Assembly (NCBI RefSeq): GCF_038502225.1
Contig: NC_091374.1
Span: forward strand, 8,098,651-8,162,650
DNA: 64,000 nucleotides
DNA from: Cherax quadricarinatus
Lineage: Eukaryota; Arthropoda; Malacostraca; Decapoda; Parastacidae
Direction: 5' to 3'
Below are positions 11,986 through 24,255 of this stretch, piece by piece. Positions within the stretch are counted from its first letter, which is position 1. Each line of letters begins with the position of its first letter. Under the pieces are notes generated by a model. That model saw nothing but the letters and a program-made list of their open reading frames with translations, did no database searches and had not been told where the DNA came from. The translations under genes were made by a program, and so were the position numbers.

Positions 11986-12998
11986 AAACGGGAGTGTTAA
12001 TCCGACATGGCATCAGTGAATCCCTGGTGTTTGCCATGCTATTTGCTCTAGCTGGCACTCAATTGAACTGGTGCTCCCGCAAGGTACTAAGTGCTCCCAG
12101 ATTTTTTTAATAGTGCGCACACTGAATGCACAGACCCATTCTTTCATGTCTAGGCGACTCAAGCCTATTCTGCCAAATTTGAAGGAATGAAAAATAAAAC
12201 GTTGATCTACGTTTGGAGCGCTACGTGTGCAAACATAGATCTACTTTTGGACAGCTTAAGGGTTAAACTTTAGTACTGTTAAATTCCCTTTTGCTATGTT
12301 AGTGACCAGGAAGGTAGGGTAATGATGACTTTTGTTGTCAGTGATAATGCCTGCTTTTCAAAGAGCTATTATATTTGTCCAGATATCGTCAAGTGAAAAT
12401 ACAGTTATTTTAGTAGTTCTCATAGGTTTGGTTACTGATAGTAGTATAAGTAAGAAGTTAAACATTTTATACAGGAAACCATCTACAGTAGGGCCCCGCT
12501 TTGTGGCGTTTCATCTTATGGCATTCTTTGAAATACAGCGTGCCCCACATGGTTGGTTTACATTCTCCATGAGCACATCTCTCTATTATGTCTGGAAACT
12601 TTCCAAAATTTCAAGTGTTTTAAAGATATTACATATTTTATATGTACTCTGATAATTATACTTATGTGCACCTGTACCTAAATATACTTACACACTGTGC
12701 TGGCATGCAGGTACACATTAAAATCACTAAGTCTCTCTACTCTTGATGTAATACATAATCTCTTGGGTGCCTTAAATGTTGTATTTTACATTAATACAGG
12801 CATTTCCATTAATCCATCTATGATATTTATTTCAAAATTATATAATAAGCACACTATGTAACATATAAACGTGATAAATACACCCCACAGTAGAATAAAT
12901 TAACATAAATATGAGATGTGGTAGCCAGGCAACTTGTAGGACTTATGGTAACCAGGCAACTTGTAGTCCAACATCAGAGAAAATGTGTCACTACAATA

Positions 12999-13201
12999 CA
13001 GTGGAACCTCAAATATCGAACTTTCTTTGGTCCAGAAGGCTGTTCAAGTGCCTTTACCGAATGAATTTATTCCCATGAGGAATAATGTAAATTAGGTTAG
13101 TCCATTTCAGACCCTCAAAAATACACTTATAAAAGCACTTACAAAATTACACTTACATAATTGGTTGTGTTGGGAGCAGTTCGATTTTTGAGGTTCCACT
13201 G
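12999..13201. mobile_element. Tigger-like MITE, 203 bp
   Basis: The ends CAGTGGAACCTCAAATATCG and, inverted, CAGTGGAACCTCAAAAATCG are flanked by TA. It is internally related to the 203-bp MITEs at 44724 and 55528 (AACCTAATTTACATTA-type interior, CACTTACAxAATTxCACTTAC) but clearly diverged. Non-coding. Confidence 0.85.
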
Positions 13202-13553
13202 TATTACTGGGGGTAACTAGAAAATTATTCCTTTCACATGCCTTCACTCAGAGTGTCATTTCTTCTAAAAATGGTGTTACAGGAGAATAGTATGTTTCTC
13301 TTTATTTATTCTACTGTATCATTGTGGAGATAACTTATACACAATGTAAAGTGACGAAAACTAGATGCGTTCACCTGGTTTGTTTACATTACGTGTGGGT
13401 GGGGTGAAGTGGGGAGCACTGCCTTGGCTAGCTACCACCTGACTTCCTACAAATAAAACTCACCTCTCACCCTACATTAGGACTACAAATATTTTAAGGT
13501 AATTAATGAATGTAGTTTATATGTATTTTATAATTCTGGGATGCTTTAATTAA

Positions 13554-14622
13554 CCCTTTCAGGGTCAGTGTCGTAGATCTACGGCTTTACGTTCAGGGTC
13601 CAAACCGTAGATCTACGCCATGAGCTCAGCTCACTCTGATAAGCTATGAGCAGTAAATTTGGGCCTAGATATGAGAGAATACATCTATGTGCTATGTGTG
13701 CACCACATAAAACAAATCCTGCAGCACACAGTGCATAATGAGAAAAAAAAAACAGACTGTAATTTTCTATTAAAACAGTGACTTTGCAGTGTTTTTCATA
13801 TATTTTTTATAGTTGTATTTACAATTTCTTGGTCTCATTCGATATAATGGAAGATATAATACAGAAATAGAGATGATTTTGATTTGTTTTAGTACTGGAA
13901 ATGGCTTGAAACTGAGCTCAAAGTAGCAGAAATGTTAACTTTTTCCGATGTTCAAGAGTAAACAAATGACCTCACAAATCTAATACATGACAGCTGGTGG
14001 GTCTAATATACATTCACAAATGTGGTGATATTATTTATGCAATCATTACAGTATTGAATAACAGTAAATCTTCTGTTTTTTGGTTTGAATAAAAATTCAT
14101 TATGTGAATAAAAAATCAAAATGGAATTAATTTGTAAAGCCTGAAAACGTAACCAATGAACAGAGGAAATGTTAATTTAGTGCCAGGAATGCCTGCATTG
14201 TTTATTCTGGACCCTATTTTGAAATTGGAATATTTTGAACTTTGCTTTAAATTGGCCAAATTACCAATTTCCGTTCACTTTATTTTGTTGTAGAAACAGT
14301 TGACTTGGCGATTTCTTGTGCTCAATCGATAGAATAGGGGTAATACTAGTGAAATACCTAAGAATTTGGTTGACTGGAATACTGTAATTGTCCTAAAATG
14401 GGAGTCAAAGTCGGCAATATCACCGATGTGTAAATGTTGCCGACACATCAAAATTCGCGAGAGCATAATTTTGCCAATTTTCCATCAAATTTCGTAGTTT
14501 TTGTTTTATTACCTTCAGAAAAAGATTCTCTACCATTTCACAAGAAGAAATAACAAAATTATTTTCTGAAAATTCTTGGACCCTGGTGCACACTGAAATT
14601 TGGCCTCTGGACCCTGAAATGG
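13554..14622. mobile_element. piggyBac-like TTAA element, non-autonomous
   Basis: TTAA lies at 13550-13553 and 14623-14626. The ends are CCCTTTCAGGGTC and, inverted, CCATTTCAGGGTC. Perfect 12-bp palindromes CGTAGATCTACG sit at 13572-13583 and 13606-13617. The conserved core downstream includes a GCACCACATAAAACAAATCC-type stretch followed by GCACACAGTGCATAATGAG and an A-run. There is no ORF of transposase type. TTAA targeting with CCC ends is the piggyBac hallmark, but no piggyBac protein is seen, so the superfamily call is inferred. Confidence 0.8.
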
Positions 14623-15129
14623 TTAAATGTTGCAGTATATTATGTGTGGGTGGGGCAGGGTGGGCTGACCTGGCTGGCTATCATACCTCCCAAACCTGAC
14701 TTCCTACAAATAAAGCTCACCTCTTAACCTACATTAGGACTACAAATATTTTAAGGTAAGTAATCGGTGTAGTGTATGTGTATTTTACTTTCATTGTTTT
14801 TAATGCCTAGTTCTATTGCTAACTTAATATATGTTAGTGTAAATTTGTTACCTGGCATTTATATGCATTTGTAAGTGGAAAAAATGTCGTTCTGCTTTCC
14901 GGCAGCAGTCTGGAACCTAACTGCCATATAAGTGGGGCCCTGCTGTACTTGCTGGTCATCTGACTGACTGACTGGTGTTGATGTTAAGTTTGCAATAAAT
15001 ATTTTTTTTTACTTCAACAGCCATTCTCCTCCAGGGCAGGTTATCCAAAGACAACACATCCAACATTATTTATTCATTCACTGTCATTTCAGAAGTGTTC
15101 TGATGTCACAATTCATATTACCCACTGAC

Positions 15130-15312
15130 CACAAGATCCCTAACCCTCCTTTAGAGCGCAGTCAGTTCCCATCACACCTCCAGTACCCAGATCCAGCTAA
15201 CTGGTAAATCCCTGAATCCATTCATATAAGGTACCTTGCTCACACTTCAACGGTATGTCCATTAAAAACCATTTGTCTCCATTCACTCCTATCTAACACA
15301 CTCACACAAGCT
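15130..15312 (-). mobile_element. RTE LINE 3' UTR fragment
   Basis: In reverse it matches the RTE 3' region: GAGTGAATGGAGACAAATGG, then the GGGATTCAGGG block, then a diverged AAAGGAGGGTTAGGG segment. These correspond to the region after the RTE stop codon at 25740-25870. The fragment is diverged and truncated at both sides. Confidence 0.6.
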
Positions 15313-15399
15313 GTGATTTTTTATAAATTTTATTGTTTATGACAATTTTTTGTTGATATTATTACTAATGTTGGCTATGTTATAATCTATAGATACTCC

Positions 15400-15640
15400 T
15401 ATTGTGACTAGGACCTTGAGGTTTTTGGTTGTAAATTATGTAAATATGCATTCTCCAAGTTTGTCTCTAGTGCATGTTAATACATTTCATCTTATTATTT
15501 TAACAGATTAGCATTCCACCTCTCTTTTGATCAAGTCTGTAGTTATTTATGGCAGAGTACCCAGGTAAGTTGCAAATGTCTATAGTACCATGTTTTAGTC
15601 AAGTTTCTGAAGGGATAATGAAGGTTAGGTTTGCATTAGT
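15400..15640 (-). mobile_element. L2-like LINE endonuclease fragment
   Basis: Minus-strand translation of about 15590-15500 gives IDICNLPGYSAINNYRLDQK followed by RGGM. This lines up with VYAIPGYTAIHNCRPDQQGG in the L2-like element at 55.8 kb. The surrounding sequence is too decayed to follow. Confidence 0.6.
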
Positions 15641-15765
15641 GACTCTGGGAGAACTTCGATGTTATGGTATTTACTTAAGGATCTGGCATTGAGATGTTCT
15701 TGGTGTTGCTGAAGAGAGTTTCTGTTTGGCTAGTTATATCATATTTACAGTCTCAGTCTGTAATG

Positions 15766-16495
15766 AAGTGGAACCCTGATTTTTGTCCTTAATCCATTCC
15801 ACGTCAGTCGAAATCCGAAATGGACGAAAACCGAAGTAATATTTTCAATGAAAAATGAAAAACCACTGTAAATCCAACTAATCCATTTCAGATAAGCAAA
15901 ACTATTAACAAAAAATACATTTTATAGAGAATAACTGAAGTTTTACATACAGAAAACAATGAGAAATAATTATAAAGCACTAATTTTAATGGATAAATGA
16001 ACATTTAAATCACTTTTACCTTTATTGAAGACTCTTGCTGGCATATTCTTTACGAGATCCACATGCAACTGCCTTTTTGCAAATTATTGCCTCCACAACA
16101 CTATCTCCCGCTAATTGTTTTTCTTTGATCCACACCAACAACAACTTCTCAACATCTCTGATTGTTTGCCATCACTACCACCCTCTATCACCATCGGTAC
16201 CACCCTCTACCACCATCACTACCACCCTCTAAAACCATCACAACAACTACCACCCTCTACCACCATCACTACCACAAATGTTTCGGATGAACGCGCGGAG
16301 TATTTCTCACTGAACAAGTGACAGAGGCAGACTGAGTTACATACATGTGAGCGGCCGTGTCCTGGGCGGGCGGATGTGTCTGATACGATGACTTCTAAGT
16401 GCAGGTACGAAACCCTGGGTAAAATTTCGCCCAAAAAAGTGGTTGAAATCCGAATTGTACAATATCCGCACTGGACAAAATCCGGAGTTCCACTG
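15766..16495 (-). mobile_element. Tigger-like transposon remnant with CCACCATCA-type minisatellite
   Basis: The right end is CAGTGGAACTCCGGATTTTG read inward and flanked by TA. The left end AAGTGGAACCCTGATTTTTG is a mutated partner. The reverse strand at about 16150-16030 encodes a decayed transposase piece. A CACCCTCTACCACCATCACTA-type tandem array occupies 16160-16275. The element sits at the edge of the RTE endonuclease fragment at 16500-17146 and interrupts it. Confidence 0.75.
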
Positions 16496-16499
16496 TACT

Positions 16500-17146
16500 G
16501 CATTTTTAAACTATCCCATCCCTTTTCAACCCCCCCACTACCCATACTTACACTAGCCCACCTTTCTGCCAATAGTTGCTTATATCTCACCCTAAATTCT
16601 CCTCCCTTATAAACTTTCACCTCACTCTTACTATTGCCATTTTCCTTTTGTCCCATCTACCTCTTACTCTAACTGTAGCTACATTTAGATAATGATCCGA
16701 TATATCCATTGCCCCTCTATAAACATGTACATCCTGAAGTCTACCCATCAACCTTTTATCAGCCAATACATAATCTAACAAACTACTTTCAATATGTGCT
16801 ATATTATATCTTGTATACTTATTTCTCCCCTTCTTCATAAAATATGTATTACTTATTACCAAACCTCTTTCTACACATAGCTTAATTAAAGGCTCCCCAT
16901 TTTCATTTACCCCTGGCACCCCATATATACCTACTACTCCCTCCACAACATTTTTACCCACTTTAGCACTGGAATCCCTAACCACAAGTACTCTCACACT
17001 TGATTCAAAACTCCCCACGCACTCAACATTTCCCAAAATCTCTCTCTCCTCTATGCTTCTCTCTTCTCCAGGTGCATAAACACTTACTATAACCCACTTT
17101 TCACAACCAACTCTTATTTTTACTCCACATAATCCTTGACTATTAT
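16500..17146 (-). pseudogene. RTE LINE endonuclease fragment
   Basis: The minus-strand frame encodes the AP-like endonuclease half of an RTE element: EKWVIVSVYAPGEERSIEER, KVGKNVVEGVVG, NTYFMKKGRNKYTRYNIAH, SLLDYVLADKRLMGR and the terminal SDHY motif. The catalytic GDFNAK motif of the better copy at 44.6 kb is RDSSAK here, so activity is lost. The fragment abuts the 3' end of the I-type LINE on one side and a Tigger remnant on the other. It would normally nick target DNA for target-primed reverse transcription. Confidence 0.85.
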
Positions 17147-17312
17147 TATAATCAAAAAGAAGCGCTAAGCCACAAGGGCTATACAGCGCCGCAGGGTAGG
17201 GAAGGAAGCAAAGCATTGAGTGGCAGAAGGGGGGAGGAATGATCAGTAGGTTACAGAAAACAGCGGGGTAGAGGGTAGCAAGAGATTGAGGTAGAAAGGG
17301 CTGAAGGTATCA

Positions 17313-20300
17313 TCAGAGATTGTGAAGTAAGTCAGTTGTTGTCAAAAAGTCAATGAGAGAGTCCGGATGAAACGTGGGTCCATCAGCGAGAAGGGAAGGT
17401 AAAGAGAGAGCAGTGGAGCGAAGACAACGTTGGAGGTAAATTCTGCGTGCTCGTTGATAAAGTGGGCAGTCTAACAGAATGTGGCTGACCGATAATGGAA
17501 CCTGACAATTCTCACAGAGAGGAGCAGTGCGCCTCTCCATGAGATATCCATGAGTAAGTCGAGTATGGCCAATGTGAAGATGGGAGAGAGTAGTCTCCCA
17601 ACCTCGACACTGGTGACAAGAAGACGGCCAGTAACCTACACTCGGTTTAATAGATTGAAGTTTGTTACCGAGCAGAGTAGACCAACATTGTTGCCAATGG
17701 GTGTGAAGGTGGGTAGCTATTGCAGCAAAATAGTCCGTAAATGGAACACCTCTATATGAAACTGGTAGGTCATGTACTGCTGACCGCGCAGCAGTGTCTG
17801 CCTGTTCATTGCCCTGTACGTCAACATGACCAGGGACCCAACAAAAAACAATATATTTATGCTTGGTAGAGATGCGGCGTAGCCAAAGTTGGATATGGAG
17901 GACCAAGGGGTGAGGTGTATCAAATTTCTGTATAGCCTTTAAAGCACTAAGGGAGTCTGAGACAACCACAAATGATGACATAGATGCAATACGGATAAGT
18001 GCTGCAAGAATGGTATACAATGCAGCAGTAAAAATACTAGCTGAAGATAGTAAATGCCCTCATACGACGCTGTCCGGAAAAACGCTGCGAATCCTACACC
18101 GTCAGAAGACTTAGAATCATCTGTGTACATTGCAATGTCATGAGAATGAGAGTGGAAGTGGTCAAGAAAGAGCGGGAAGCTACCATAGACAGTTGGGCTT
18201 TCGAGCAAGGGAGTGAGAAAGAACAGACTCGAAGAGCTGGAACATCCCAGGGGGGTAGGGAAAAGTGAGATGCTACATGAACATAGAAAGGTGGTAACTG
18301 AAGAGAAGACAAAAGCAAATGTAGGCGAAGAAAGAAGGGACGGAGCAAACAGGAGTGGCAAACAAATAAAGAATGTCTACTGATATCGGTGACCATTCAA
18401 TAAATGGAAGGATTGCGGAGATCATGAGAGAGTACATAGTAGTGAAGGCAATGGGCATCATGGAGATCGGATAAGGATGGAACGTTTGCTTCTGCATAGA
18501 GGCTCTCAACAGGGGAAAAGTGAAAAGCACCAAGACATAAACGTAATCCTTGGTGATGAATGGGGTTAAGGCTAGAGAGGGTAGCAGGAGAGGCCGCTGA
18601 ATAGACCTGGTCACCATAATCAAGTTTCGATAAAATAAGGGTGGAATGTAGGCGAAGGAGAGTTCGACGATCAGCTTCCCATGAAATTGAGCAAGGGTTT
18701 TAAGAAGGTTCAGAAGGCTGTGACAAGTTGCCTTCAGAGAGGTAATGTGAGGTTTCCAGGATAACCTATGGTCAAAGAGGAGGCCCAGAAACCTGACTGT
18801 ATCACGTTCAGGGATACGGGAGCCATAGAGGTACAAAGGATGATCAGAGATGACAGAGCGTCTAGTGAAAGTAATTTGGTGAGTTTTGGTACTGGAAAAT
18901 TTAAACCCATGTGTGGTGGCCCAATTGGAAACACGGTCGACCACATGCTGGAGAGAAACTGTAATGAGGTGACAGTCAGCACCTGCACAGGCAATAGCGA
19001 AGTCATCAACATAGAGTGATGACCAAATATTGGATGGAAGACTAGAGGCCAAATCATTTATAGCATGAAGAAAAAGTGTTGTGCTCAGAACACATCCCTG
19101 GGGGACACCTTCAGCTTGGATAAAGTCCGGGGAGAGCACATTATTAACCCGAACACGGAAATGTCTGTCAGTTAAAAAGTTCTTAAGGAAGGATGGTAGA
19201 TTGCCTCGGAAGCTTAAGGAGTGGGCTTGGGCCAAAATATTATACCTCCAAGTTGTGTCATATGCCTTCTCAAGGTCAAAAAATATGGCAATAACTGAGT
19301 GGTTATTCGCAAAGGCATTACGAACATACGTATCCAAGTGTAGTAGGGGGTCTACGGTAGAACGACCCTTACGTAAACCATATTGACGAGTGGAGAGACT
19401 GTGTGTGTCTCTAAATACCACACTAAATGTCTATTTACCAGGCATTCCATCACTTTGCAAACTGCACTGGTAAGAGCAATGGGACGATAGTGGGAGGCTT
19501 CATGTCCCATAGCACTCGGTTTGCGGAACGGGAGAACAATGGCAGATTTCCACAGCTGTGGAAGAACTCCTTGTGACCAAATAAGATTGAAAAGGCGTAA
19601 TAGGACTGCAAGGGCTGACTGATGTAAATGTTGTAGCATACGAATATGAATGTCGTCCGGCCCAGCTGCTGATGATTGGCAAGCTGAGAGTGTTGCCTCC
19701 AGTTCCTGAAGTGTAAAAGGCACAGTATAGTACTGTTTTTCTCTGAGAGAAGAAAAGTCCAAGGGTGCTAACTCTCTGGCAGACTTTGAGGAAAGAAACA
19801 TGGGGCATAGATGGAGCCCCTGAGAAATACGGACCAGATGATTGCCAATTTCATTGGCAACATCTAGTGGGTTTGCTATATCCACACCGGCAACCCACAG
19901 AACAGGAGCCGGGTCAGGAGAATATTTACCACTCAGTTTTCGTACTTTTTTCCAGACTGCACTCATAGAGGAAGCAGAGGTGATGGTGGAGACATAAGCT
20001 CGCCAGCAAGTGCGTTTAGCATCACGGATGACACGGCGAGCGATCGCACGCTTCTGCTTAAAATCAAGAAGTCTCTCTAAGGTTCTATTGTACCGGTACC
20101 TGCCCCATGCAGCGCGTTTCAAACATACTGCACAAGCACAAGCAGGAGACCACCAATTTACGCATTTCTGAGAATGCCTGCCCAAAGTTTGGGGCATAGA
20201 ATGAGAAGCTGTGGTTAAAACGGAGGATGAGAAGAGGTGTAAAAGCTCATCAATGGAGGACGAACAAGGAACTTCACTAAGAACAGTTAGTTGTGAGTAA

Positions 20301-21469
20301 AGGTTCCAATTTGCCTGATCAAATTGCCAGCATGGGTTACGAAGAGGTGGTGAACATGAAGGGGAAGTAAGAATGATTTGGAAATGATCGCTGTCATGTA
20401 AATCCGGGAGAGCAGACCAGGTGAAGTCTAATGCGCCGGAGGAAGAGCAGACTGAGAGATCAATGCAAGAGAGAGTATGAGTCCGAGGATGAAAATGGGT
20501 GTGAGTACCTGTATTTAAAACATGGAGGGGGTGGGTATCAAGAAAAGCCTCTAACTGAATGCCATGGGAATCACAGTGAGACCCCCCAGAGGAAATGATG
20601 GGCATTAAAATTGCCAAGTAACAGAAGTGGTGGCGGTAATGACGAAACAAGAAAGGCAATATCCGGGATAGATAATGCCCGAGAAGGAGAGAGATACAAA
20701 GAACAGAGTGTATACCACCTATGCAAGTGGATACGGGCTGCTGTGTAATGCAGCGAAGTACTGTACGAACAAATAGCTGATGGTACGGAATATCAGTGCG
20801 TAGAAGAAGTGCACTTTCATTAAATGTCCCATCAGGAAAAGGATCTGAAGAATACAATAAATTATAGCCTGAGATAGGATAGATAACGGCAGAGTGTAAT
20901 TTTGGTTCCTGTAAGCAAACACCAACAGGGGAAAACTGGGAGAGCAACATCTGCAGCTCACCCCGATTACCCGAGGCTGCGTATATTCCACTGTAAATAG
21001 GCCATGATTGGCAACAATAGATACCTGAAATCTGCAGGTAAGGGTACCTATGAACTAGAGCGGTTAGAAAAGTCCACATGCGGTGGCAAAGGAAAACGTT
21101 CAAGCAGCGAAGGAACGGTGCGCTGTGAAGAAAGGAGTTGCGCAGATGGAGAAGAGGGAAGAGAAGGAACAGAGGGTGGATCAATATCCATTGATGGTTT
21201 GGTCTCTGCAATATATTCAGAGATTGCTTCAAGCGTTTTGGGGTTAAGAGACGTCGTATGGGAGACAATATTGGAGATGGAAGGAGGAGTTTGAGTAAAG
21301 ATCGGAATTGCAATGGCCTGTACCAAGGTAGAGGGGGCGAAAGGGTGGAGGGAACTGGAGAATTGTGGGAGGGGACAGAAGAGGCAGAAACCTGGGAGGT
21401 GGCAGAGGAAGAAACTTGGGAGGAGACAGGGGAGGAAGGCACAGTACGAGGAGGGTGACGAACCTCCAC
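17313..21469 (-). pseudogene. I-type LINE ORF2: endonuclease, RT, RNase H
   Basis: 21469-19352 holds the endonuclease (start region GIYAASGNRGELQMLLSQFS; LQEPKL; a late SDHFQI motif) and the first RT blocks (SSAAGPDDIHIRML, ASHYRPIALTS). A frameshift near 19400 passes into 19421-18273 with QYGLRKGRSTVDPL, FFDLEKAYDTTW, VPQGCVLS and the catalytic YVDD. After more frame changes, 18100 encodes YTDDSKSSDGVGFA, the first RNase H acidic motif. 18020-17313 has the rest of RNase H (SDSLSALKAI, WVPGHVDVQGNEQAD) and a C-terminal CxxC-HxxxxC-like knuckle. The sense order fits one protein broken by at least three frameshifts. It would drive target-primed reverse transcription if intact. Confidence 0.85.
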
Positions 21470-21482
21470 ACTTGTAACAGAG

Positions 21483-22962
21483 CTAGTGAAAGGGGAAGAC
21501 CCAGGTACAGAGACCGGGAAGGTAAAATGTGGAGGTGGATGAAGGGAGGCAGGGGTTAAAGAAGATTTTTTGGACTTCTGAGAAGTAGAGGGACGACTGG
21601 AAGGAGGTGTCGTATGAGGTCTTATCGATACCGGGGTTTGTGAGGGAGAACACGAAGTGAGAACAGACTGAGGTGTTCAAGTAGGGATGTCTGAGCCCAG
21701 GACAGCAAAAGAAGTAGATGCAAGAGTGACTATGGGACTGGCAACCGCAGAGGAGGCTGCAGAAGATGGGACCCCAGAAGTGGGGGGATGTTTTGAAATA
21801 CGAGAATAAGAAACACGGGGAAGTCTCCCTTGGAGACGGAGATGAGAAACTGCCATAGCATAAGGGAGACCTTCTGCCTCTTTGAGGCAACGAATTTCCC
21901 GCTCATTTAAGTAGACCTGGCAACGGCGAGAGTACGAAGGGTGAGCCTCATGACAATTAAGGCAAGAGGGAGGTCAACTGCAAGACGTATTAGAATGGTC
22001 ATCGGCACCACAGACTGGGCATTCGGCTATAGATCTGCAATATTTTGCGGGGTGGCCAAATTGCCAGCAATTCCTACACCGTTGTGGTGTAGGGATCACC
22101 TTCTGAACTTATAACCAATGTCCTGCTACATAAACAGAGGATGGGAGTTCACGGCTGTCAAAAGTTAAACGAGCCACATTGCAAGGGTATTGTCTTTGCC
22201 CGCGGGCAGGAAGAACATAAGTGTCTACCATGAGAATTGGGAGATTTTGGAGTTCCAGCTGTTCAAGAATGTCATTGCCACATGTCTTGAAATTCTGTTG
22301 GACTATGGTATGGGGCAGAATAACAGTACACTACAAGAATTGAGGGAATGATGTTTTTCCATAGTGATAGGAATAGTATCGATATGTGAAAGAGAAAGAT
22401 CATGAGCTTGGGTAGAATTCTGGACTGTGATGATGCGCGTACCACTCTTAAGAGCATGAAAGGAAATATCTCTACCAATGTGGCGTAGGAGCACTTTGCC
22501 AATACTATGGTCGGAAAAATAGGCAGTAGAAGAAGTCGGTCTTAAAGTAAAGAATTTAATCCATTGTGTGGTCTGAAACTGAGTGTGGAGAGGGAAGGCA
22601 TGACGTGTCGGTCTTTTCCAAGTAGAATGGGAAGGTAATGAAGTAACATCGTCAGGAGATTGTTGTTGGCATTTAGAAGTGGGACCAGAGTTGGTCCGAC
22701 GTGGGATGGGCTGGCGATTTGAAAATCACCGCACCATAGAGGGAGAGGCTGGAAGCATAGTCAAAGGAGAGCGGAGGTCAGACAAATCGAAGGAGTCAGT
22801 CAAAACCCCGGCACCTGAAGCGGGTGACGAAACAGCACCAGCAAGAGGTACTGGGGCCTTAGGAATGTCCGAAGAGTGGCCAAAAGACGAGGCGGGGTCA
22901 GAACGGGGTGTGGTAACAATAAGGGGCCCAGGGGTAGCAGGGTCATGGATCGGGTACTCCAT
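21483..22962 (-). pseudogene. I-type LINE ORF1 (nucleic-acid binding, zinc knuckles), broken
   Basis: The frame opens with MEYPIHDPATPGPLIVTTPR, followed by a Pro/Ser/Ala-rich segment. About 22100-21900 in reverse encodes a run of CCHC-like knuckles (CRNCWQFGHPAKYC, then CPVCGADDHSNTSC, then CLNCHEAHPSYSRRC). After that comes a long Ser/Pro-rich tail over 21890-21300. Stops and frameshifts break it (for example one near 21679). ORF1 proteins of this group coat the element RNA. The knuckle spacing supports the call although no single long frame survives. Confidence 0.75.
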
Positions 22963-23694
22963 GGTTATGTTACTTCTTTCTTTTTGTTTTTAAGAAAAAA
23001 TAAAAAAAAAAGAAAATAAAAATAAAAAAAAAAAAAAGAATAAAAAAAGGGGGGACCGGGGAGGGATAGTTCCTAGGAGGAATGAAAGGGCCGGAAATCT
23101 CCCTTCACGCCCAAGAGGACCTCAGCACCATAAGTAGCGCAGATGCAGCATGGAACCCATGCCATACTCTACCCTTCATGCCAATATACCAGCAATCCGG
23201 GATAGCAACCTCACATCTGCCGAGCTACCTCAGTGGACAAAAGAGAGGGCGGCCTGATATCCACCACAAAGCATACCTCCTTCTGCCACCACCCCTGGAA
23301 TCCGAAAGGTGGCTTCCAGAGATGCACCCGTCGCCCGAAAGACACCCAAAGCTACCCTCCAGGATACCAGAGAGGGATCGGGACATCCCCAGGCGATCCA
23401 GATTCCACGGCAAACTACACCACCGCCAAGAACCTCAACAGAATGGGATGGACCCCGGTACCCTTTCCCCTACCTAGGAACTAGTGCGCCTGTGGGAAAA
23501 GTCCCAAAGGTCAAAAAGAGGAAGGGCAAAAGGGAGGGGTGGGGAGGAGGAGGAGGAAAGAAAAAAGGGGAGGATGGGATAGGGAAGGGGGGATTGGGGG
23601 GTAATTAGGCTCAGTCTGAGGATGGAGACCGACAGGTCTAATTCCTCAGACCAAGAGACTCTTCACCACGCCAAGGAGCCCCCCTTGAAAAGGT

Positions 23695-24255
23695 TATTCC
23701 TCTATAATTTTTACAATCTCTTTTGTCCTCCTTCCCTGTATACATTTATTAAACAAAAATACCGACCATTCCAACACTATATCCCCCCTGCTTTTAACAT
23801 TTCTGTCATGATCCCATCAGTTCCAGCTGCTTTACCCCCTTTCATTCTACATAATGCCTCATGCACCTCCCCCACACTTACATTCTGCTCTTCTTCACTC
23901 CTAAAATATGGTATACCTCCCTGGCCAGTGCATGAAATTACCGCCTCCCTTTCTTCATCGACATTTAAAAATTCCTCAAAATATTCTCGCCATCCACCCA
24001 ATACCTCCCTCTCCCCATCTACTAACTCCCCTACTCTGTTTTTAACTGACAAATCCATTCGTTCCCTAGGCTTTCTTAACTTGTTTAACTCTCTAAATTT
24101 TTTTCTTATTTTCATTAAAATTTCTTGACAGTGCCTCTCCAACTCTATCATCTGCTCTCCTTTTGCACTCGCTTCACATATACTCTACTCTTCTTATAAC
24201 ACTTCTGCTTTGTAAAATAACCTCTCATAAGCTACCTTTTCTCTTTTATAAAATA
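23695..24255 (-). mobile_element. Inverted 5' segment of RTE copy A
   Basis: The minus strand encodes RTE linker and early RT: FRELNKLRKPRERMDLSVKN, then EYFEEFLNVDEEREAV, TGQGGIPYFRSEEEQN, GGKAAGTDGIMTEM. At 24255/24256 it meets head to head with the plus-strand RTE at 24256, and about 200 bp of family sequence is represented in both orientations. A 5' segment inverted relative to the 3' part is the classic twin-priming product. Confidence 0.85.

Larger units (their letters stand above)
10604..12262. mobile_element. piggyBac-like TTAA element, non-autonomous (subfamily GATC)
   Basis: It is flanked by TTAA on both sides (10600-10603 and 12263-12266). The ends CCCTTAAACTGTCCAAACGT and, inverted, CCCTTAAGCTGTCCAAAAGT are followed by GCGCTCC-containing subterminal repeats, giving terminal repeats of about 50 bp. 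12-bp near-palindromes with a GATC core sit at 10621-10632, 12200-12211 and 12234-12245. Reverse-strand sequence at about 12085-12180 matches the conserved core of the other TTAA elements (AATGGGTCTGTG, then AAAAAATC). The interior holds microsatellites, a duplicated block and a CR1-type fragment. There is no transposase frame. Confidence 0.8.
12486..14945. mobile_element. Tigger-like transposon carrying two nested elements
   Basis: The ends CAGTAGGGCCCCGCTTTGTG and, inverted, CAGCAGGGCCCCACTTATAT are flanked by TA. The 2.46-kb span contains a 203-bp MITE (12999-13201) and a TTAA element (13554-14622), leaving about 1.2 kb of its own sequence. About 13393-13548 and 14640-14800 are diverged direct copies of one internal block (GACTTCCTACAAATAAA, then TTAGGACTACAAATATTTTA). 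No transposase frame remains. Confidence 0.8.
17147..23695 (-). mobile_element. I-superfamily LINE, near full length, decayed
   Basis: Read on the minus strand it has a 5' region (23695-22963, with an A/T homopolymer stretch near 22990-23050), ORF1, ORF2 (endonuclease, RT, RNase H), and a 3' end CGCTTCTTTTTGATTATAAT near 17147. The RNase H domain after RT is typical of the I group (I/Nimb) and separates it from the RTE, CR1 and L2 elements here. A piece of a second copy's 5' end lies at 40600-40865. The exact clade would need a phylogeny. Confidence 0.85.

Noticed and set aside
16500..24255. A single RTE element interrupted by the I-type LINE
   Set aside because: The RTE parts on the two sides are in the wrong order (early RT before the I-type LINE, endonuclease after it on the minus strand), so they are different copies.
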